Notes: generated by a model not told the origin, from the sequence alone. Shown: positions 31,601 through 42,900, numbered from the stretch's first letter. The stretch: 64,000 nt of DNA from Strigamia acuminata (GCA_949358305.1 OX442316.1:1240001-1304000); one strand, 5' to 3'. A program made the numbers and translations.

Positions 31601-33683
31601 AATGTACAGTGCGCCTAGTGAAGAGTTGGAACAGAGTCCAAAAGAAAAGAAAGAGTGGCAGTACATGCCAACTTCCGAAAACGAGATGGTCACGGCATTT
31701 ATTACAAAAGTAACGGAACAGGCAAACTGCACACCGCCGACACGAGAAGAGCTCGTCGATCACCAGATCAAAGACCGCCACTGTCAGGCCATGCGACATT
31801 ATCTTGAGACTGAGCAATTCCCCGCGTACGTGAAAACCCCGTTGCATAGAAAAAAATATCGCATCTTGGCAACGAAACACATTGTAGAGGAAAATCTTTT
31901 GCTCAAATATCACCCAACAATGTCGGATGATTTGACAGAGGATTCGCGAGCGCTTAAAATTGTAGTGCCGAGATCGTTGAGATTTAGAGTTCTGTGGCAA
32001 ATGCACGGACATCCTTTGGCGAGCCACTGCGGAATAGCACGAACACTTTATCGTATGCGACAAGTGTATACGTGGGAAGGGATGAAACGAGATACAGCTC
32101 GATTTATTAAACATTGTTCTCGCTGCCAAGCGTGTAAGCCCAGAACAAGAACACGAGTAGAACCAGCTCAAATTGGCCCGTATGCGCCATTTGAATGTTT
32201 GAGTATCGATTTAGTAGGACCGTTAACTAGAACGGAAACAGGAAATAACTATATCTTGGTGATTCTGGATATAGCCACTCGTTGGCCAGAACTTTATCCA
32301 CTGGCAGACCCGGTGGCACAAGATATAGCTGACTGTTTATATGACACATGCATGGGCTGGGGATTTCCGCTCCGGATTATATCGGATAACGGACCGCAAT
32401 TTAAAGCACGACTTTATCATGAATTTTGTAAAAAGTTCAAAATTGTGCCGCGGTTTACATCACCATATCATCCCCAAGCCAACACAGTGGAAAGAACCAA
32501 CAGAGACCTGAAATATATTTTGTCAATCTACACATCGATCCACAAGCGCTGGGACGAATATCTAAGAGAGATAGCGTTTAGTATACGCACAACAGCAACA
32601 ACAGGCCGAGATTACTCCCCAGCATACTTGAATTGTTGCAGAGAATTCAGGATACCGTGGGATCCTCGAATTTTGGATGGAATTTTGAAAATTGACCCAA
32701 ATAAGCCACACATTTACATCCAACGATTGGAGAAGGTCATTCGCGACACGTACCATCATATGATGGCGCACATCATGGACCTTCGTGAGCGTGTGGACAA
32801 CCATAAATTAGATGGGAAATTCCAAGATTTTCGAACAAATGACCTAGTATGGAAAGAAGATCATACTTTGTCAAAAGCGTCGCAAGGAATTTCTGCAAAA
32901 TTATCTGACAAAAGAAGTGGGCCATATGTTATTATTAAAGTCCACCAGGGCGGAGCTGTCAAATTAAGACGACTTAAAGATAATAAGATCTTACGCTCCA
33001 TTCACATGTCCGAGTTAACGCCATTTTTCCCGGAATTTAATCAAGAAATTTGGGAAAAAGGCCAAACACAAAGTAACCCGGAAGGAAAAATTATTAACAC
33101 GTTGTTCGACGAGCCATCAACATCCGAAATGCAAGAAATTGCAAATATGGAGGGTTCGCAAAACGTGCAGAATGAACAAATTCAAGGCAGTAATTCAATA
33201 GAATCTCAAACTTTGCGTCAAATGCAAAATTTAGAAGATTCGCAAAATCAAGGAAATTCACAAGAATCACAAATTTTGGAGCAAACACAAAATTTGCAAG
33301 ATTCGCAAATTTCGCAAGAACAACAAGAATTACAAACAGCACCAAGTTCATCAGACACGGAAAATAATGAGGAAATAGAATTTGCAATTCCAAGCGAGCA
33401 GCAAGTCAAACAAAGTGAAAAAATTAATGAAGATTTGAGCGCGACTTTGCAACAAAAATCACAAGTTGATGCGCCACTTTTTCCAAAAAATTTAGTTGTA
33501 GAAACAGACGAACAAGTTGCGTCGTTTCCTAAAAAGGGGGGAGAAGTGGTGAAAAAAGTAAAAGCAAAACAAAGATATAAAGATCTACGCGAAAATCAAC
33601 TCAAAACAATTAAAAAGAAAGCTGTCTTGAAGAAATATCCACTTCGAGACAGAGGGAGGATTAAACCTCCAGACTACCTCTAA
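28608..33683 (+). CDS. pol: Element A Pol: protease, RT, RNase H, integrase
   Basis: The frame is open from the frameshift site to a stop at 33683 (about 1690 codons) and has no convincing ATG of its own. Landmarks are: protease MLDSGANRSCISW (near 29602); RT with CIDYRALNEHTLYDPPQ and the catalytic YLDD (30642-30653); RNase H with RTDASKKGLGAAL and SATDLECLAVIWAL (31084-31250); the integrase HHCC finger (HPLASHCG...CSRCQACK, near 32010-32140); the DDE core (SIDLVGPL, ISDNGPQF and NTVERTNRDLK, 32203-32510). A Q/N/S-rich tail of about 200 residues follows the integrase. The segment before the protease holds two related modules (28909-29012 and 29107-29250). All catalytic motifs appear intact. 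Confidence 0.95.
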   Translation, partial: LERAGSGKAVELALSKNSENLLAAQPTQELPIESLQDSKGLSEAQSIDEKVTETSLILKTAVEQENSIENIQKTQPTAETPSGSRFIKDSKTGEYLQSELIGKPRKVIGTLEGGRGTIVVDYEDGEVVGLKFPAPKATTEPKPEVAGYSIKPEVAGCSSKSEYLYDNGPLKNTTIPVKLTPPEAIGTMPKRGEMICDMECGQLVAMRFPPLEIKDCPSVIQEAYRSNEFDKSYFTVKVTEALKDVKLVQENEATIFWTKVKKTYEETPSIAAWMTDTSVEPVDWDPLLKELTTLEPEGPRIRVFNILLPEEDVLEGMTTIDIKTEQGSIAAMLDSGANRSCISWPLIQAMGLEKQVWPLKANMTVNTADKQVQPMGTIRMMIRWTHGMMQQYFLVLPHDMKFMLIGNDAMKRMKIQPNPLNGKWNFITTIDVPQPYIPQYLLDKYEQKKEEPESSLKTFRKESSFCAFEARLKVGNGVHDMIEEAKLQLTEAAQLEHVLRKYEKILSKNPGRTHVLQHSINLDTDKPIRVPFKSWNPQKREILRTLCQEMIDKGYVSEAEGDYATRIVLVMRPGSEPRLCIDYRALNEHTLYDPPQMPTITEILRELGEFQWVSTIDLTKGYWQIDLRPEDRPKTAFWSPMGRLMFNVMPFGLVNAPTTFQRLIEKVLGEAFRKYAWAYLDDIVIVSRTYEEHMKHLDSVLGKLQQAGLHVNPTKSKFCRKELKFLGYKLGINGLSVDPAKVAAISEFPAPKNLTELQRFLGMVNFFHRLLKDLATVAAPLRPLLKKGIEFLWENEHQVAFDEIKKLLTDAKTMHLPNLHQSFIVRTDASKKGLGAALMQMKEIDGQMIESPCVYISRCLQQAELNYSATDLECLAVIWALRKFRPYLEFTSFVVQTDHEALKWLMRLEEPAGRLARWQMELMSYNFQIQYLKGTTNTLADALSRAPIQIICDAEDTGEADGDLRYCPTEPRKWVVGNWNQLPRPISEDEEVASYWCQMYSAPSEELEQSPKEKKEWQYMPTSENEMVTAFITKVTEQANCTPPTREELVDHQIKDRHCQAMRHYLETEQFPAYVKTPLHRKKYRILATKHIVEENLLLKYHPTMSDDLTEDSRALKIVVPRSLRFRVLWQMHGHPLASHCGIARTLYRMRQVYTWEGMKRDTARFIKHCSRCQACKPRTRTRVEPAQIGPYAPFECLSIDLVGPLTRTETGNNYILVILDIATRWPELYPLADPVAQDIADCLYDTCMGWGFPLRIISDNGPQFKARLYHEFCKKFKIVPRFTSPYHPQANTVERTNRDLKYILSIYTSIHKRWDEYLREIAFSIRTTATTGRDYSPAYLNCCREFRIPWDPRILDGILKIDPNKPHIYIQRLEKVIRDTYHHMMAHIMDLRERVDNHKLDGKFQDFRTNDLVWKEDHTLSKASQGISAKLSDKRSGPYVIIKVHQGGAVKLRRLKDNKILRSIHMSELTPFFPEFNQEIWEKGQTQSNPEGKIINTLFDEPSTSEMQEIANMEGSQNVQNEQIQGSNSIESQTLRQMQNLEDSQNQGNSQESQILEQTQNLQDSQISQEQQELQTAPSSSDTENNEEIEFAIPSEQQVKQSEKINEDLSATLQQKSQVDAPLFPKNLVVETDEQVASFPKKGGEVVKKVKAKQRYKDLRENQLKTIKKKAVLKKYPLRDRGRIKPPDYL

Positions 33684-34389
33684 AAATAGAAGGTAGCGAC
33701 GTCACTCGGGAGTCCGGAAGTGGACGACGTCGCAGCTCGATCGTGATTGGTTGAACGAACCACATGTTGATTCAACGTGAAGTAAAGATCACATGTGTGG
33801 AGACATTCGTCAAAACAATAACAAAAACATTGAAGGAATTCGAAACAACGATCAATCGAACGAATAGCAGGAGTTACGAGGAAGTCCGGACGGAGCAATC
33901 ATCAACACCACGATGAATCAAGATTTTCGACCGCCGCCAAAACCGAAGAAACCAGTACACGAAGAGGTAGTAGAAAATCGAATTAAGTCAAAAAAAACTA
34001 AGGATAAGAGAGCCAAAATAATAGTTATCATTATTCATCAATTGTGCGTGTCATAAAAGTAAAAATTTATCGATGATCGTAAGAGACGAAGCGAAATAAG
34101 TCGTAAATACGAAGACGCGATCACAAAACTGATAAAAGATCGAGATAAGCATGGAATATCGCTAAGAAGGCTAAAACTAAGTTAAAACTATCAGAAATAA
34201 TTAGTTTTATGTGACAAAATTAGTAAATATTGGCAAAAAACTTGAGAAAAGCGACATGAAAATACGTCGCGATATACGAAAGAACGCCATCTGGCGAGAA
34301 TTTTATGAAACGTAAAATTAAGAAAATGACACACACAATTGAGAATAATTTCGTAAAAAGATAAAAAATTAATGAAAATTTAATTTATA

Positions 34390-34402
34390 GACAAGAAAAG
34401 CG
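34390..34402 (+). promoter_or_regulatory. Possible splice acceptor for the ORF3 subgenomic mRNA
   Basis: tttaatttatag ends at 34390, twelve bases before the ORF3 ATG, after about 700 bp of non-coding sequence following pol. Gypsy-type envelope-position ORFs are commonly expressed from a spliced RNA. The donor was not located. Confidence 0.4.
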
Positions 34403-37400
34403 ATGGAATCATGGGACGCATTACCCAAAAACGCGAGAGTCCCACGAACCTTCTATCGGGGAAGAATCCATCGAAAGTTGAGAAGAATATTCGAGCAGAG
34501 AGGCTACAAACCAGCCAACGTCAGACAATTCATCTCATTAGCCATGCAACGACGCTGGGGAACCCTGAAGAGACTGTTCAAGGGTTTCAAAACGTGTTTC
34601 CACGAAATATTGCGCTTAATTTCAATATTAACGGACACACACGGACCAATTTGGAACGAATTAATAGGTGAAGATTTTCCAATGACTCCAGAGGAGGCGG
34701 AGGATTATGTCATCTATTGCGACCCGGCGACAAATCGAATCCAATTTGCACGGCAAGTAATGAATCGACTTCAGGAGGGCATGGCGGATGTAGCAGCCGA
34801 GTATTTGGAGAAGAAGGCGAAATGGCAGGCGGAGCAGGCATTGCTGGATGAACCAGATTTGGAAACTGTACCACCCTATTACGTGGACTCTCAATATAAA
34901 ATGCATCAATTGACGATGGCAGGGGTACTTGGTGTCCACATCACTCCTGTATCAAAGGAGAAACCAGAGTTGCGAGATGACTTCGGACCTCTCTATTACG
35001 TAAAAAGGCAACGACTAGAGAAGGAGGAGAAAGAGCGTAGAGATAAAAGATCTCGGGCCGATCAGGAGCCAAGTCCAGAGCGTCAAAGAAAGACACCGCC
35101 CCAGACAACTCGAAAAGAGGAGTATTCGACAAGACGACCACAAAGTACGGTACAGCGAGAGAAGACTCCGCCAAAGAGGTCAGAAAGATCTACAACATCC
35201 ACACGCCATCCGAGAAGTCGATCAGCGTCCAGAAGTCAACAAAAATCGGAATTAAGTCCGAAACCTCATCATTCATCGAGAAGTCACCATTCTAGAGATA
35301 GAAACTACGATGAATTCCGATCTGAACAATATGAGTTAGCTCGAAAAGGAAGGGAAGCAAGGACTCGAGGAGCACTTCGGTACAGAGGAAGCGACAGACG
35401 GAAGAAAGAAACTCCGCCGAAGCAAAGTACGTCGAGAAACCGAAGTAGGGAAACAAGACCCCTTGAACGAGACGAAAGAATGCGACAAGAAACAAGGGAG
35501 CATCGAAGTCACTCGTCGGAGCGGCGTAGAGTAAAATATGTTTCCTCTTCTCGTAGAAGAGACAGTCGAAGTCCGGAATTAAGTCCGATAAACAAAAAAC
35601 GTCAGTTAAAAGAAAATCGACGACAGACAAGCGATAGTTCGACAGAAAAGAGGTCGCACTCGAAATCACGTCCAGTAAGCAGTCATCGATATTCTAAGAT
35701 GCGTCCAAAAAGGGAAGTTTTGAGGAGCAAAAAAGATGGGATTCGAGTACGAATCACACAAGACAGTGATTCGTCATCGGCGTCATCATTCCACACCGCA
35801 GATGAAAAGTGGAATGAAGATTACGTAGTCATGGATGAATGTCGAGAGTCTACGTCGAGTGAAGCAGAAAGGCCTGAGGAGAGAACAAAGGGACCTAGAA
35901 CTCCACCACGTCAAGAAACTCCACCACGTCAAGAAACTCCACCACGTCCAGAAACTCCGCCACAACAAGAGACTCCTCATCCTCAAACAGCTCCACCAAA
36001 GGGGAGTAACTCACCAATTACCTGGACCCCAACATCCGTGCCAACGACGCCGACGCCCAGAGCTTCATCTCCAGAAGACCTGACTTTTGAGAGTTTTCCC
36101 GAGTATGTGGAACCATCAACGCACATTTTGGAAGAAACGCCACATGAGCGTCGTGAAGAAGGAACGCGGAAAAGAGTTTCTCCTCCGAAATTTGCCATCG
36201 TTCAGGAGAAAATGACGTTGGAAGAAGCGTTGGAAAAATCAAAAAATCAAGTGCCGAAACGACAAGGCCCAAAAAGGATATTGCGGCCATCACATCGAAT
36301 GAGAGACCCGAGGAAAGCAAAGCCTCGTGAAGCTAAAGTGATGAGCGAGAGGGACCCACACTTGTTGCCGCAAACGGAAATTAGTCCGTACACTGAATTT
36401 ACATTGCCAAGACCAGCCATCGCAACTGTGCAAGGTAACATTCCACTGCAACCAGACGAGAATTTTGACAAAAACTATGAGCCATTATGGGGAATGTATA
36501 TTAAATTTCCGATGAGCTCACAAGGACTGTTGACCCCTAACTTGGATGAATTCCAGCAAGTCCAACTACAAGTGACATTGGCAGAAATGAAACAGCTTGC
36601 GCTTGAGTTTGTGCAACAGCCCCTCGAAGCACAGACAGATGAATGGTTAGAGCACTGTAAGCCGTTCGCTCGGAAAATACTGATAAGACTCTTGTTTCCG
36701 GGAGTATTCCCAACTGACGAAACAACTTTGATTGCGGTAAGTTTCGTGTGGACAGAGCCGATGGGAATTCCGCGAGAGATGTTAAGAAATTGGAAAAGTA
36801 TATTGGGAAGTCCGCCAAAATTACGAGCAGAATTGGTTCGAGAGATCCTGAGAAGTGGGGAAACTCCATCTCAAAGCGCACAAAGACTGAGAGCAGAATG
36901 GCTCCAATATCGCACGAATCTGGCAGCCCAGCAGAGATTTCGAGATTTCTCAAAACAGGCATTACCTGACTGGACACCCGAACCCCAAACTCAGGAAGCC
37001 ATGGAATTAAGTCCATTAACATTTTTGGCGATGTCGCAACCAACTCCGCAATTTCGAGTCCCGACACAAAAGGCCCCATCAGCCACGTTCACACCTACAG
37101 CTCATCGAATGGCATTAGAAAAGGCAGAATCAAGTAATAGGTCCGATGTAGAGTCTAACACCGAGCAGGGAGTGTCCAGACGAAGCGACGACTCCTCATC
37201 AAAAGAAACTGACGGATCGCGGCGTGGCCTTGCCAAAGCAAAAGAGCCATTGAAAACTGGAATGAGACGAAGCAAAAACATGGACTTCGGGAGGATTCGA
37301 TACCTGTACCCGAAACTGAGAGTCTCCGACGCCACCCGCACAATGTTGATTTACAGCACTACCTTGTGTCGGGATGCTTTGAAGTGGCTCGAAAACTCGT

Positions 37401-37645
37401 CGAGAGAGCCTCAACGAATTGTGCGTCATCAAAGACTCATTGCGGTTCGAAGGGCGCCTACAGGGAACCGGGAGAGATATGACGTGGACTATGATCGAGT
37501 TTGGCCACGCACGAAACACATTAAAGAAGTATGGTTTCATGTAAATAATGGAGCAGTATCTGGACCCATGAAAGGCATGCCCCGATTCTCGGTGTCCGAG
37601 TCCGAGACTCCAGGTCCAAGCTTTGAGTCCAGAAATGACGAGTAG
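34403..37645 (+). CDS. Element A ORF3, SR-rich protein in the env position (1080 aa)
   Basis: A 1080-aa ORF begins with ATG at 34403 and ends 46 bp before the 3' LTR. Residues of about 1-200 are compact, with many aromatics. Residues of about 210-450 are dense in Arg, Ser and Glu (RS-domain-like: SRSASRSQQ, SRSHHSRDR, SHSSERRR). A proline-rich tandem repeat follows (PPRQETPPRQETPP, 35904-35960). A globular-looking part comes near 36470-37000 (PLWGMYIKFPMSSQGL, FARKILIRLLFPGVFP). It has no signal peptide and no transmembrane segment, so it is not an ordinary envelope glycoprotein despite its position. RS domains usually bind RNA or splicing factors; a role in RNA export or splicing control is speculative. 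Confidence 0.85.
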   Translation: MESWDALPKNARVPRTFYRGRIHRKLRRIFEQRGYKPANVRQFISLAMQRRWGTLKRLFKGFKTCFHEILRLISILTDTHGPIWNELIGEDFPMTPEEAEDYVIYCDPATNRIQFARQVMNRLQEGMADVAAEYLEKKAKWQAEQALLDEPDLETVPPYYVDSQYKMHQLTMAGVLGVHITPVSKEKPELRDDFGPLYYVKRQRLEKEEKERRDKRSRADQEPSPERQRKTPPQTTRKEEYSTRRPQSTVQREKTPPKRSERSTTSTRHPRSRSASRSQQKSELSPKPHHSSRSHHSRDRNYDEFRSEQYELARKGREARTRGALRYRGSDRRKKETPPKQSTSRNRSRETRPLERDERMRQETREHRSHSSERRRVKYVSSSRRRDSRSPELSPINKKRQLKENRRQTSDSSTEKRSHSKSRPVSSHRYSKMRPKREVLRSKKDGIRVRITQDSDSSSASSFHTADEKWNEDYVVMDECRESTSSEAERPEERTKGPRTPPRQETPPRQETPPRPETPPQQETPHPQTAPPKGSNSPITWTPTSVPTTPTPRASSPEDLTFESFPEYVEPSTHILEETPHERREEGTRKRVSPPKFAIVQEKMTLEEALEKSKNQVPKRQGPKRILRPSHRMRDPRKAKPREAKVMSERDPHLLPQTEISPYTEFTLPRPAIATVQGNIPLQPDENFDKNYEPLWGMYIKFPMSSQGLLTPNLDEFQQVQLQVTLAEMKQLALEFVQQPLEAQTDEWLEHCKPFARKILIRLLFPGVFPTDETTLIAVSFVWTEPMGIPREMLRNWKSILGSPPKLRAELVREILRSGETPSQSAQRLRAEWLQYRTNLAAQQRFRDFSKQALPDWTPEPQTQEAMELSPLTFLAMSQPTPQFRVPTQKAPSATFTPTAHRMALEKAESSNRSDVESNTEQGVSRRSDDSSSKETDGSRRGLAKAKEPLKTGMRRSKNMDFGRIRYLYPKLRVSDATRTMLIYSTTLCRDALKWLENSSREPQRIVRHQRLIAVRRAPTGNRERYDVDYDRVWPRTKHIKEVWFHVNNGAVSGPMKGMPRFSVSESETPGPSFESRNDE

Positions 37646-37675
37646 AAGAGTAAAAGGAAGAATCGGAAATCCTTC

Positions 37676-37691
37676 CTAAAAAGGAGGGAGG
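37676..37691 (+). promoter_or_regulatory. Polypurine tract of element A
   Basis: The purine run aaaaaggagggagg sits directly before the TG of the 3' LTR. This is the expected plus-strand primer. Confidence 0.8.
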
Positions 37692-38621
37692 TGTAGTGAC
37701 CCTAGTGGTCACTAGTGAAGTGTCAGAAAAAGTCTGAAAAATAATATTTTAGTTTATTATATTTTAGTTTGAGTTTTTTATGCTTCCTGTCTACAGGCAA
37801 GAAAGCTGAACAGAGCGGGAGGAAATGTGGGTGGTTGCCAGGGTAACCAGCCCACAAGCCTCCAAACAGGAAATGAGTCCTGAGAGGAGTGAGAACTCCT
37901 CAGTATGAATCAGAACTTTGCCAGAGACACAACACAAAATAACTAGAACCATTTCAGTATTTTGTGATCACTCAGTGAAGTTTTCGTACTCATTCTTGCT
38001 GTTGTACAGTTACAACAGTGGGATATTTCGGTCTTGCCGCACAATTCACGTGCGGTGGGATTTTATTCATATTCTTGAGTCAACTCAATTGTTGGCTTGA
38101 GATTTCGCCTTGCCGTGGAGGAAATCCGGCTAGACGTTGCGAAGAGTCGCAAATACGTCGCCACGACGACGGAGTTGCGAGTACGAGAGTTAGACGATAC
38201 GGAAAGAGTCCGGTTGACCCAGCAAATCGACGGGAGTCGATTTGTACCAGACAATTTCGGGAGTTTGAGTCACGGAATAAGTCCGTTTTCATCGAAAACC
38301 AGCATCGAGAGACGGGACGAGCGCCGTGAGTGAAGATTCGAGAAGACGCGACGATTACGAGCAGGAATCGTCGCTAAAACGTCGGAGACGTCAAGACAAC
38401 GTTTTCGCCGTGTTTTGAAGTTATTTCATCATTTTATCTATTATTTCATTTCTTATTCCATTAAGCTTTATTTATCAGTGTAATTCATCTTTATTCTAAG
38501 TCAGAATAAATAATTGTGAGTTTTATATGAGTAGTAATAATTTTATGATAAGTCTTGTCTAAGCATCAATAAGCTTGGAATTATTCTTTATTAATTTAAG
38601 GAGTAATTCAGGCTCATTACA
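37692..38621 (+). repeat. 3' LTR of element A
   Basis: This is a 930-bp copy of 23705-24634 with the same termini, followed by the GTAG target duplicate. The open frames within it equal those of the 5' copy, showing near or complete identity. Confidence 0.97.
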
Positions 38622-38675
38622 GTAGGAATAGTTCAAAAGGTAATCAATCACCTTTAAAAAAATTGTAATATTTAA

Positions 38676-38857
38676 TGTTAGATTTTGATAATAAATGATA
38701 ACTGGTTTCACTGCACAATCAATCGTGGTATTTATTTGCACTGGGCTCGATTATACTTGTGTGTTTTGAACACTAATTTAGTAAAGCTTTAAACTCGTTC
38801 GTTACAAGGTTTGATACAGCTTGTTTACATGTTTTTCGTATCTAAACTTAATGTGTA
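38676..38857 (-). repeat. Element B LTR, left part of the split copy
   Basis: These are the first 182 bp of the 293-bp LTR, matching 46347-46528. It stops exactly at the element C insertion, ending in the target duplicate TGTA. Confidence 0.92.
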
Positions 38858-39798
38858 TGTGGTGATTCCGAATCACCTGAAGATAAATTGATAAGATTTA
38901 TCGTGTTGATGAATCCGACCGCCAGGAGCGCTACTAGAAATAGACTAGATTGACTAGTCTCGCATTTCTGCGGATCTGAATAATCAGAATAATTTATATA
39001 TGACGTCACTTCCGGTCAGTATATAAGACCGAGGCTTGACCGGAAATGACACTACAGTTACCACAATTCAGCAAGAGCACCACTTTCCTCACCTTTCAGG
39101 CCGTTTCATCGGATTGATCGAGGACCGGTGCCCGCTGATAAAATCAACTGTAAGCAACAAGCCGCATTTATTTAACGTGGCCAATCCACGTTAGAATAAA
39201 TATCCGAATCTATCGTTTAATTCGCACGAAGCGAATTCCCGCGTGTTTGTTCGAAACACGTGTCAACCGAACATAATTTCGGGACTAATCCACGATCGAT
39301 ACGAATCGCCAATCGATCGCCGAAGAAAATCACGTACGCCACGTGTTCCGCAAGACGTATTCCACACGAAACGGATCTCGTTTAGTTTGGGCTCACCGAA
39401 CGCATTGGCGAAAGAATTCTGCGCACCACGCGTACGGAACAAGACGGATTCAGTTTGGATTCAACCTAACACTTTGGCGGTAATTAACACGCGCGCCACG
39501 CGTCCCAAACGAAGTAGGCCTCGTTTGATTTCACATCCAAACTGCTAAGCGAATTGAGACTGACTCGATTCGCGAAGTGTAAAAAATATAACCCTAGACA
39601 ACAACAGAAGCCACGTGTAAGTCTAAACAATTGAGGGCTAATTGTTTAGCAACAACTCGTATTCGCAACAGGATCCGAGACCATCAATCATACATTCACC
39701 TATTAATTGTATTGGAACATTTGTAAGTGTTTAATAAAGTGTATTGCTTGTCCCGACAAAGTATTTGTATTTCTTAACCACAAAGTCGAATCACGACA
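38858..39798 (+). repeat. 5' LTR of element C
   Basis: It starts TGTGGTGATTCCGAATCACC and ends GAATCACGACA. It contains a TATATAAG (near 39016-39023) that could be the promoter. It is near-identical to the 3' LTR except for small indels and one divergent block near 39706-39740. Confidence 0.95.
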
Positions 39799-39800
39799 CG

Positions 39801-39818
39801 TGGGGGCCTGTCCGGGAT
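39801..39818 (+). promoter_or_regulatory. Primer-binding site of element C (tRNA-Pro type)
   Basis: TGGGGGCCTGTCCGGGAT differs at two positions from TGGGGGCTCGTCCGGGAT, the classic tRNA-Pro primer complement. It begins two bases after the LTR. Confidence 0.8.
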
Positions 39819-39882
39819 AGAATTTGCTAACCTTACGACAAAACTGAGAAATACCGGGATATCGAAATTGTTTGAGTCAAAT

Positions 39883-39920
<38 letters not shown>

Positions 39921-39923
<3 letters not shown>

Positions 39924-42900
39924 TCGAAATCGGATTCAAATAATTATGCAGCCACCGCTAGCGATCGTGAAACACGTTACAAGCAAAGACAAGAACGTGA
40001 ACGTCAGGATGGAACGGTCTACGATCCACTCTTGACGCCAGAAGCTCGAATTCACGAAAACAAAGTTGAGACTAACTCGACTGAAATTCCAACAGAAGAA
40101 ACTAACCCGATTGCAAAAAAGCTCCAGTTTTCGGGCAGAGAATTCGAAGGACCAGGAACCTCTCACGGAGAGAATATTTTCACTAAATCATTCGAAAACC
40201 CACCAATCCATAGCGACCACGATCCAACCAATGAGTTAGATAGCGACGAAATTCTAATCGAAGAAAACGGACAGGACTCACCTATCCATAGTTTCGACGA
40301 TCCAAATGACCCAAACAACAGCGGATTAAACGATGAAAACGACCGTCAAAACAAATTGAAACGATTAACGCTTCATCGTTCACTAACACCATCGATTTCG
40401 CTGCCAAATTCGCCACGGTCGATTCCCAAAAGAGATCAAATGACCCTCTTCAATAGTACGACCACAACACAAACCGCAATATTGCGCGAACGAGCCCGAG
40501 CAAATCAGGCAAGGCAAGAAAAGGCGGCAGATAGACGAGCCACATTCGAACGCGAAATAGCTCGAGAAATAACAGAAAAACGAGCCGAAATGGAACGTGA
40601 GATTGCTGATCAGGCGAGAATAGACGCCTTGGAGGAGAGAAAGGCTGAATTAATGGAAGAACTAGCCAAAGAGCACCGCAAAAAAGTCACCGCAATGGAA
40701 CAAGAAATAGCTCGCGAACGTCAAGCGAGGCAAACAGCCGCCGCCAAGGAGAGTCAAGAAAAACAAATAGTAATGGAGCGAGAATTGGCCCGAGAATTAC
40801 TAGCAAAACAAAGAATCATCGAACGAGAAATGGCAAGAGATCATGAAATCCAGCCATTAAGCAATGGGTTGGGTCAACGCTCGGAGACAAACTCCTTGCA
40901 GAATTCCCCAGAGCGATCCCCTTCAGCAAAGGAGTTAGTAGCAAAGGCCATCGAAGTGACGCGAGTGGCTTGCGCTCACGGTATCGAGATAGATCAGGAT
41001 AAGGACCCTTACGAAGAATTAAGTAGGGTGATCGATCTGGTCAACGAGAGAACGGAAAAACGAACAGCCGAAAACTCTACAAATCAAGAAGAGAAACGGT
41101 GCCGGGTCAATTCAACTCAACCCCCGGTCAAGAAAAACGACGAGCAAACTTCAGACAGCGAAAGCATCGACTCTCTGACATCTCACCTCAGTATCCGAGT
41201 CACCGGACTAGACAGTATCGTAAACGAATCGGACGAAGTCAAGAAGGAACTCTACGAGGCGTTTATACAAGATAGAAGAAATAATCAGGGTGCTGAATCA
41301 TGGGCAATGAAAAACTCATTCGCAATGAAAACTGGCCAAACCAGTAATACTAACCCAAGCGACCCTAACGCCGAACTAATCAGATGTATAAATCAAAAGA
41401 ACCAGATACGAAACGAAGCAGGTCGAAATAAACTGGCCATGCCGACACTCGAGGAGATTAACGCAGTTAAAAATCACCTCGAAAAGAAGCACGCCGCCGA
41501 AGCATATGCTGGGAGAGATTCCTACGTTTTTATCAAAAAAACGAACGAAGGCCTCACGGGGACCCGACTGGACGATCTGATACCGCCCGGAACAAAGTTG
41601 AGCCGAACCTCCGCTCCAGAGAAAGCGAACCCCGATAACTCAACCATAGCGCAAGACCTCGCGAATAACCCGAACACCGCGGGATCATCAGGACAAACGT
41701 CGTTCCAACACAATCAATTCGGACTGACGGGCAACGGTACGCATTACCCAAGCCTCCCTTCCGACAATCCACGATCATCACCGCTGCTTAGTGAGACTGA
41801 CTCGCTAAGCAACCAACTACGGACGATGAAAGACGAACTCCTTCGGGCCATGGACCAAAAACTTCAACAAAGCCGTGGCCAAGAGATCGAAGAAGACGAT
41901 CGAAGCGAAGTATTGTTGAAACGTTACTCCGCGGACCGATGGCTGTATTCTCGCAAGGATAACAACATCAAGTGGACGACCCTGAGACTAATTAAGTTCG
42001 ACGGATCCTGGAACGCCGGCAACTTGTTTTTGGACGAAGTCGCCCTGACGATTAATCGTTTGGGAGCGGAACCCGACGAAATTGTTTCACGCGGGATACC
42101 AGAAATGCTGATAAATCGAGCCCGAAACTGGTACGCTGATGTCCAACCCCGAAACTGGGAAGACTTCGTCATAAAGTTCCACAACCAATATGGCGAGACG
42201 AGCCAGGAAATCCAGAAAAGAGTAAGCTCTATGAAGCAAGCTCCCGGGGAAACTCTGAGAGAGTACGTACAACGAGCCGACAGCCTGTTCCGTGAAATGG
42301 ACAAACCATTTGACCAACACGCTCAGAAAGCTCTCTTCGAACAAGGACTAAACGAAACCGCAACCAAAGTCCTACGAGAAATGAACGCTCCTAAAGGAGA
42401 TAATTTCAAAGCCATCCTAGCTTTCGTCGAGAAAAAACACACCGAAGTAAATGCTCGGTATAACGAAAATCTGACAAAAGAAGAACGAGCTCTAGGAGTG
42501 GCTCGACAGCAACGAATACAGGAGCGCAGCATAGACTCAACTAAGCTGCTCCAATCACGGAATTACCTAAACGGAAATATCGAACCACTTCTATCAAAAA
42601 GGAATAATAGCGGGTCAAACCCCATACCGCCTCCTGGGAACGCTTACCAAACAAAGACGTCTAGTGCTGAGGATAGATCGGAAGACCATTTAGATTTGAT
42701 CTCGTCTTCTTGTTACAGAGAGTACACGAAGGGACCAGTCAACCGAGAGGGAGGAAAGAGCGGTCCCTGCAACTTCTGCCGGGAGGACGGCCATTGGCGA
42801 CAGGATTGTCCTGAACGAGCAAAGCAAAAAGTCGACGAAAAAGTTGCAGAGCGAGAAGAATTGCTGAAAATGCTCGGTAAAGAACAAGAGAGAATCATGA

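Larger units (their letters stand above)
23705..38621 (+). mobile_element. Element A: 14.9-kb Gypsy-type LTR retrotransposon
   Basis: Two 930-bp LTRs flank a gag frame, a pol frame and a third large ORF. The 4-bp sequence GTAG is duplicated at 23701-23704 and 38622-38625. The LTRs showed no difference where I compared them, and the three ORFs are open, so the insertion looks recent and possibly competent. Domain order PR-RT-RNaseH-IN is Metaviridae (Ty3/Gypsy). Its size, three times a minimal Gypsy element, comes from long charged gag and ORF3 proteins and a 720-bp gap between pol and ORF3. Confidence 0.95.

Noticed and set aside
39243-39548. 101-codon frame repeated at 43642-43944
   Set aside because: Within the LTRs of element C; the same coincidence of LTR sequence.
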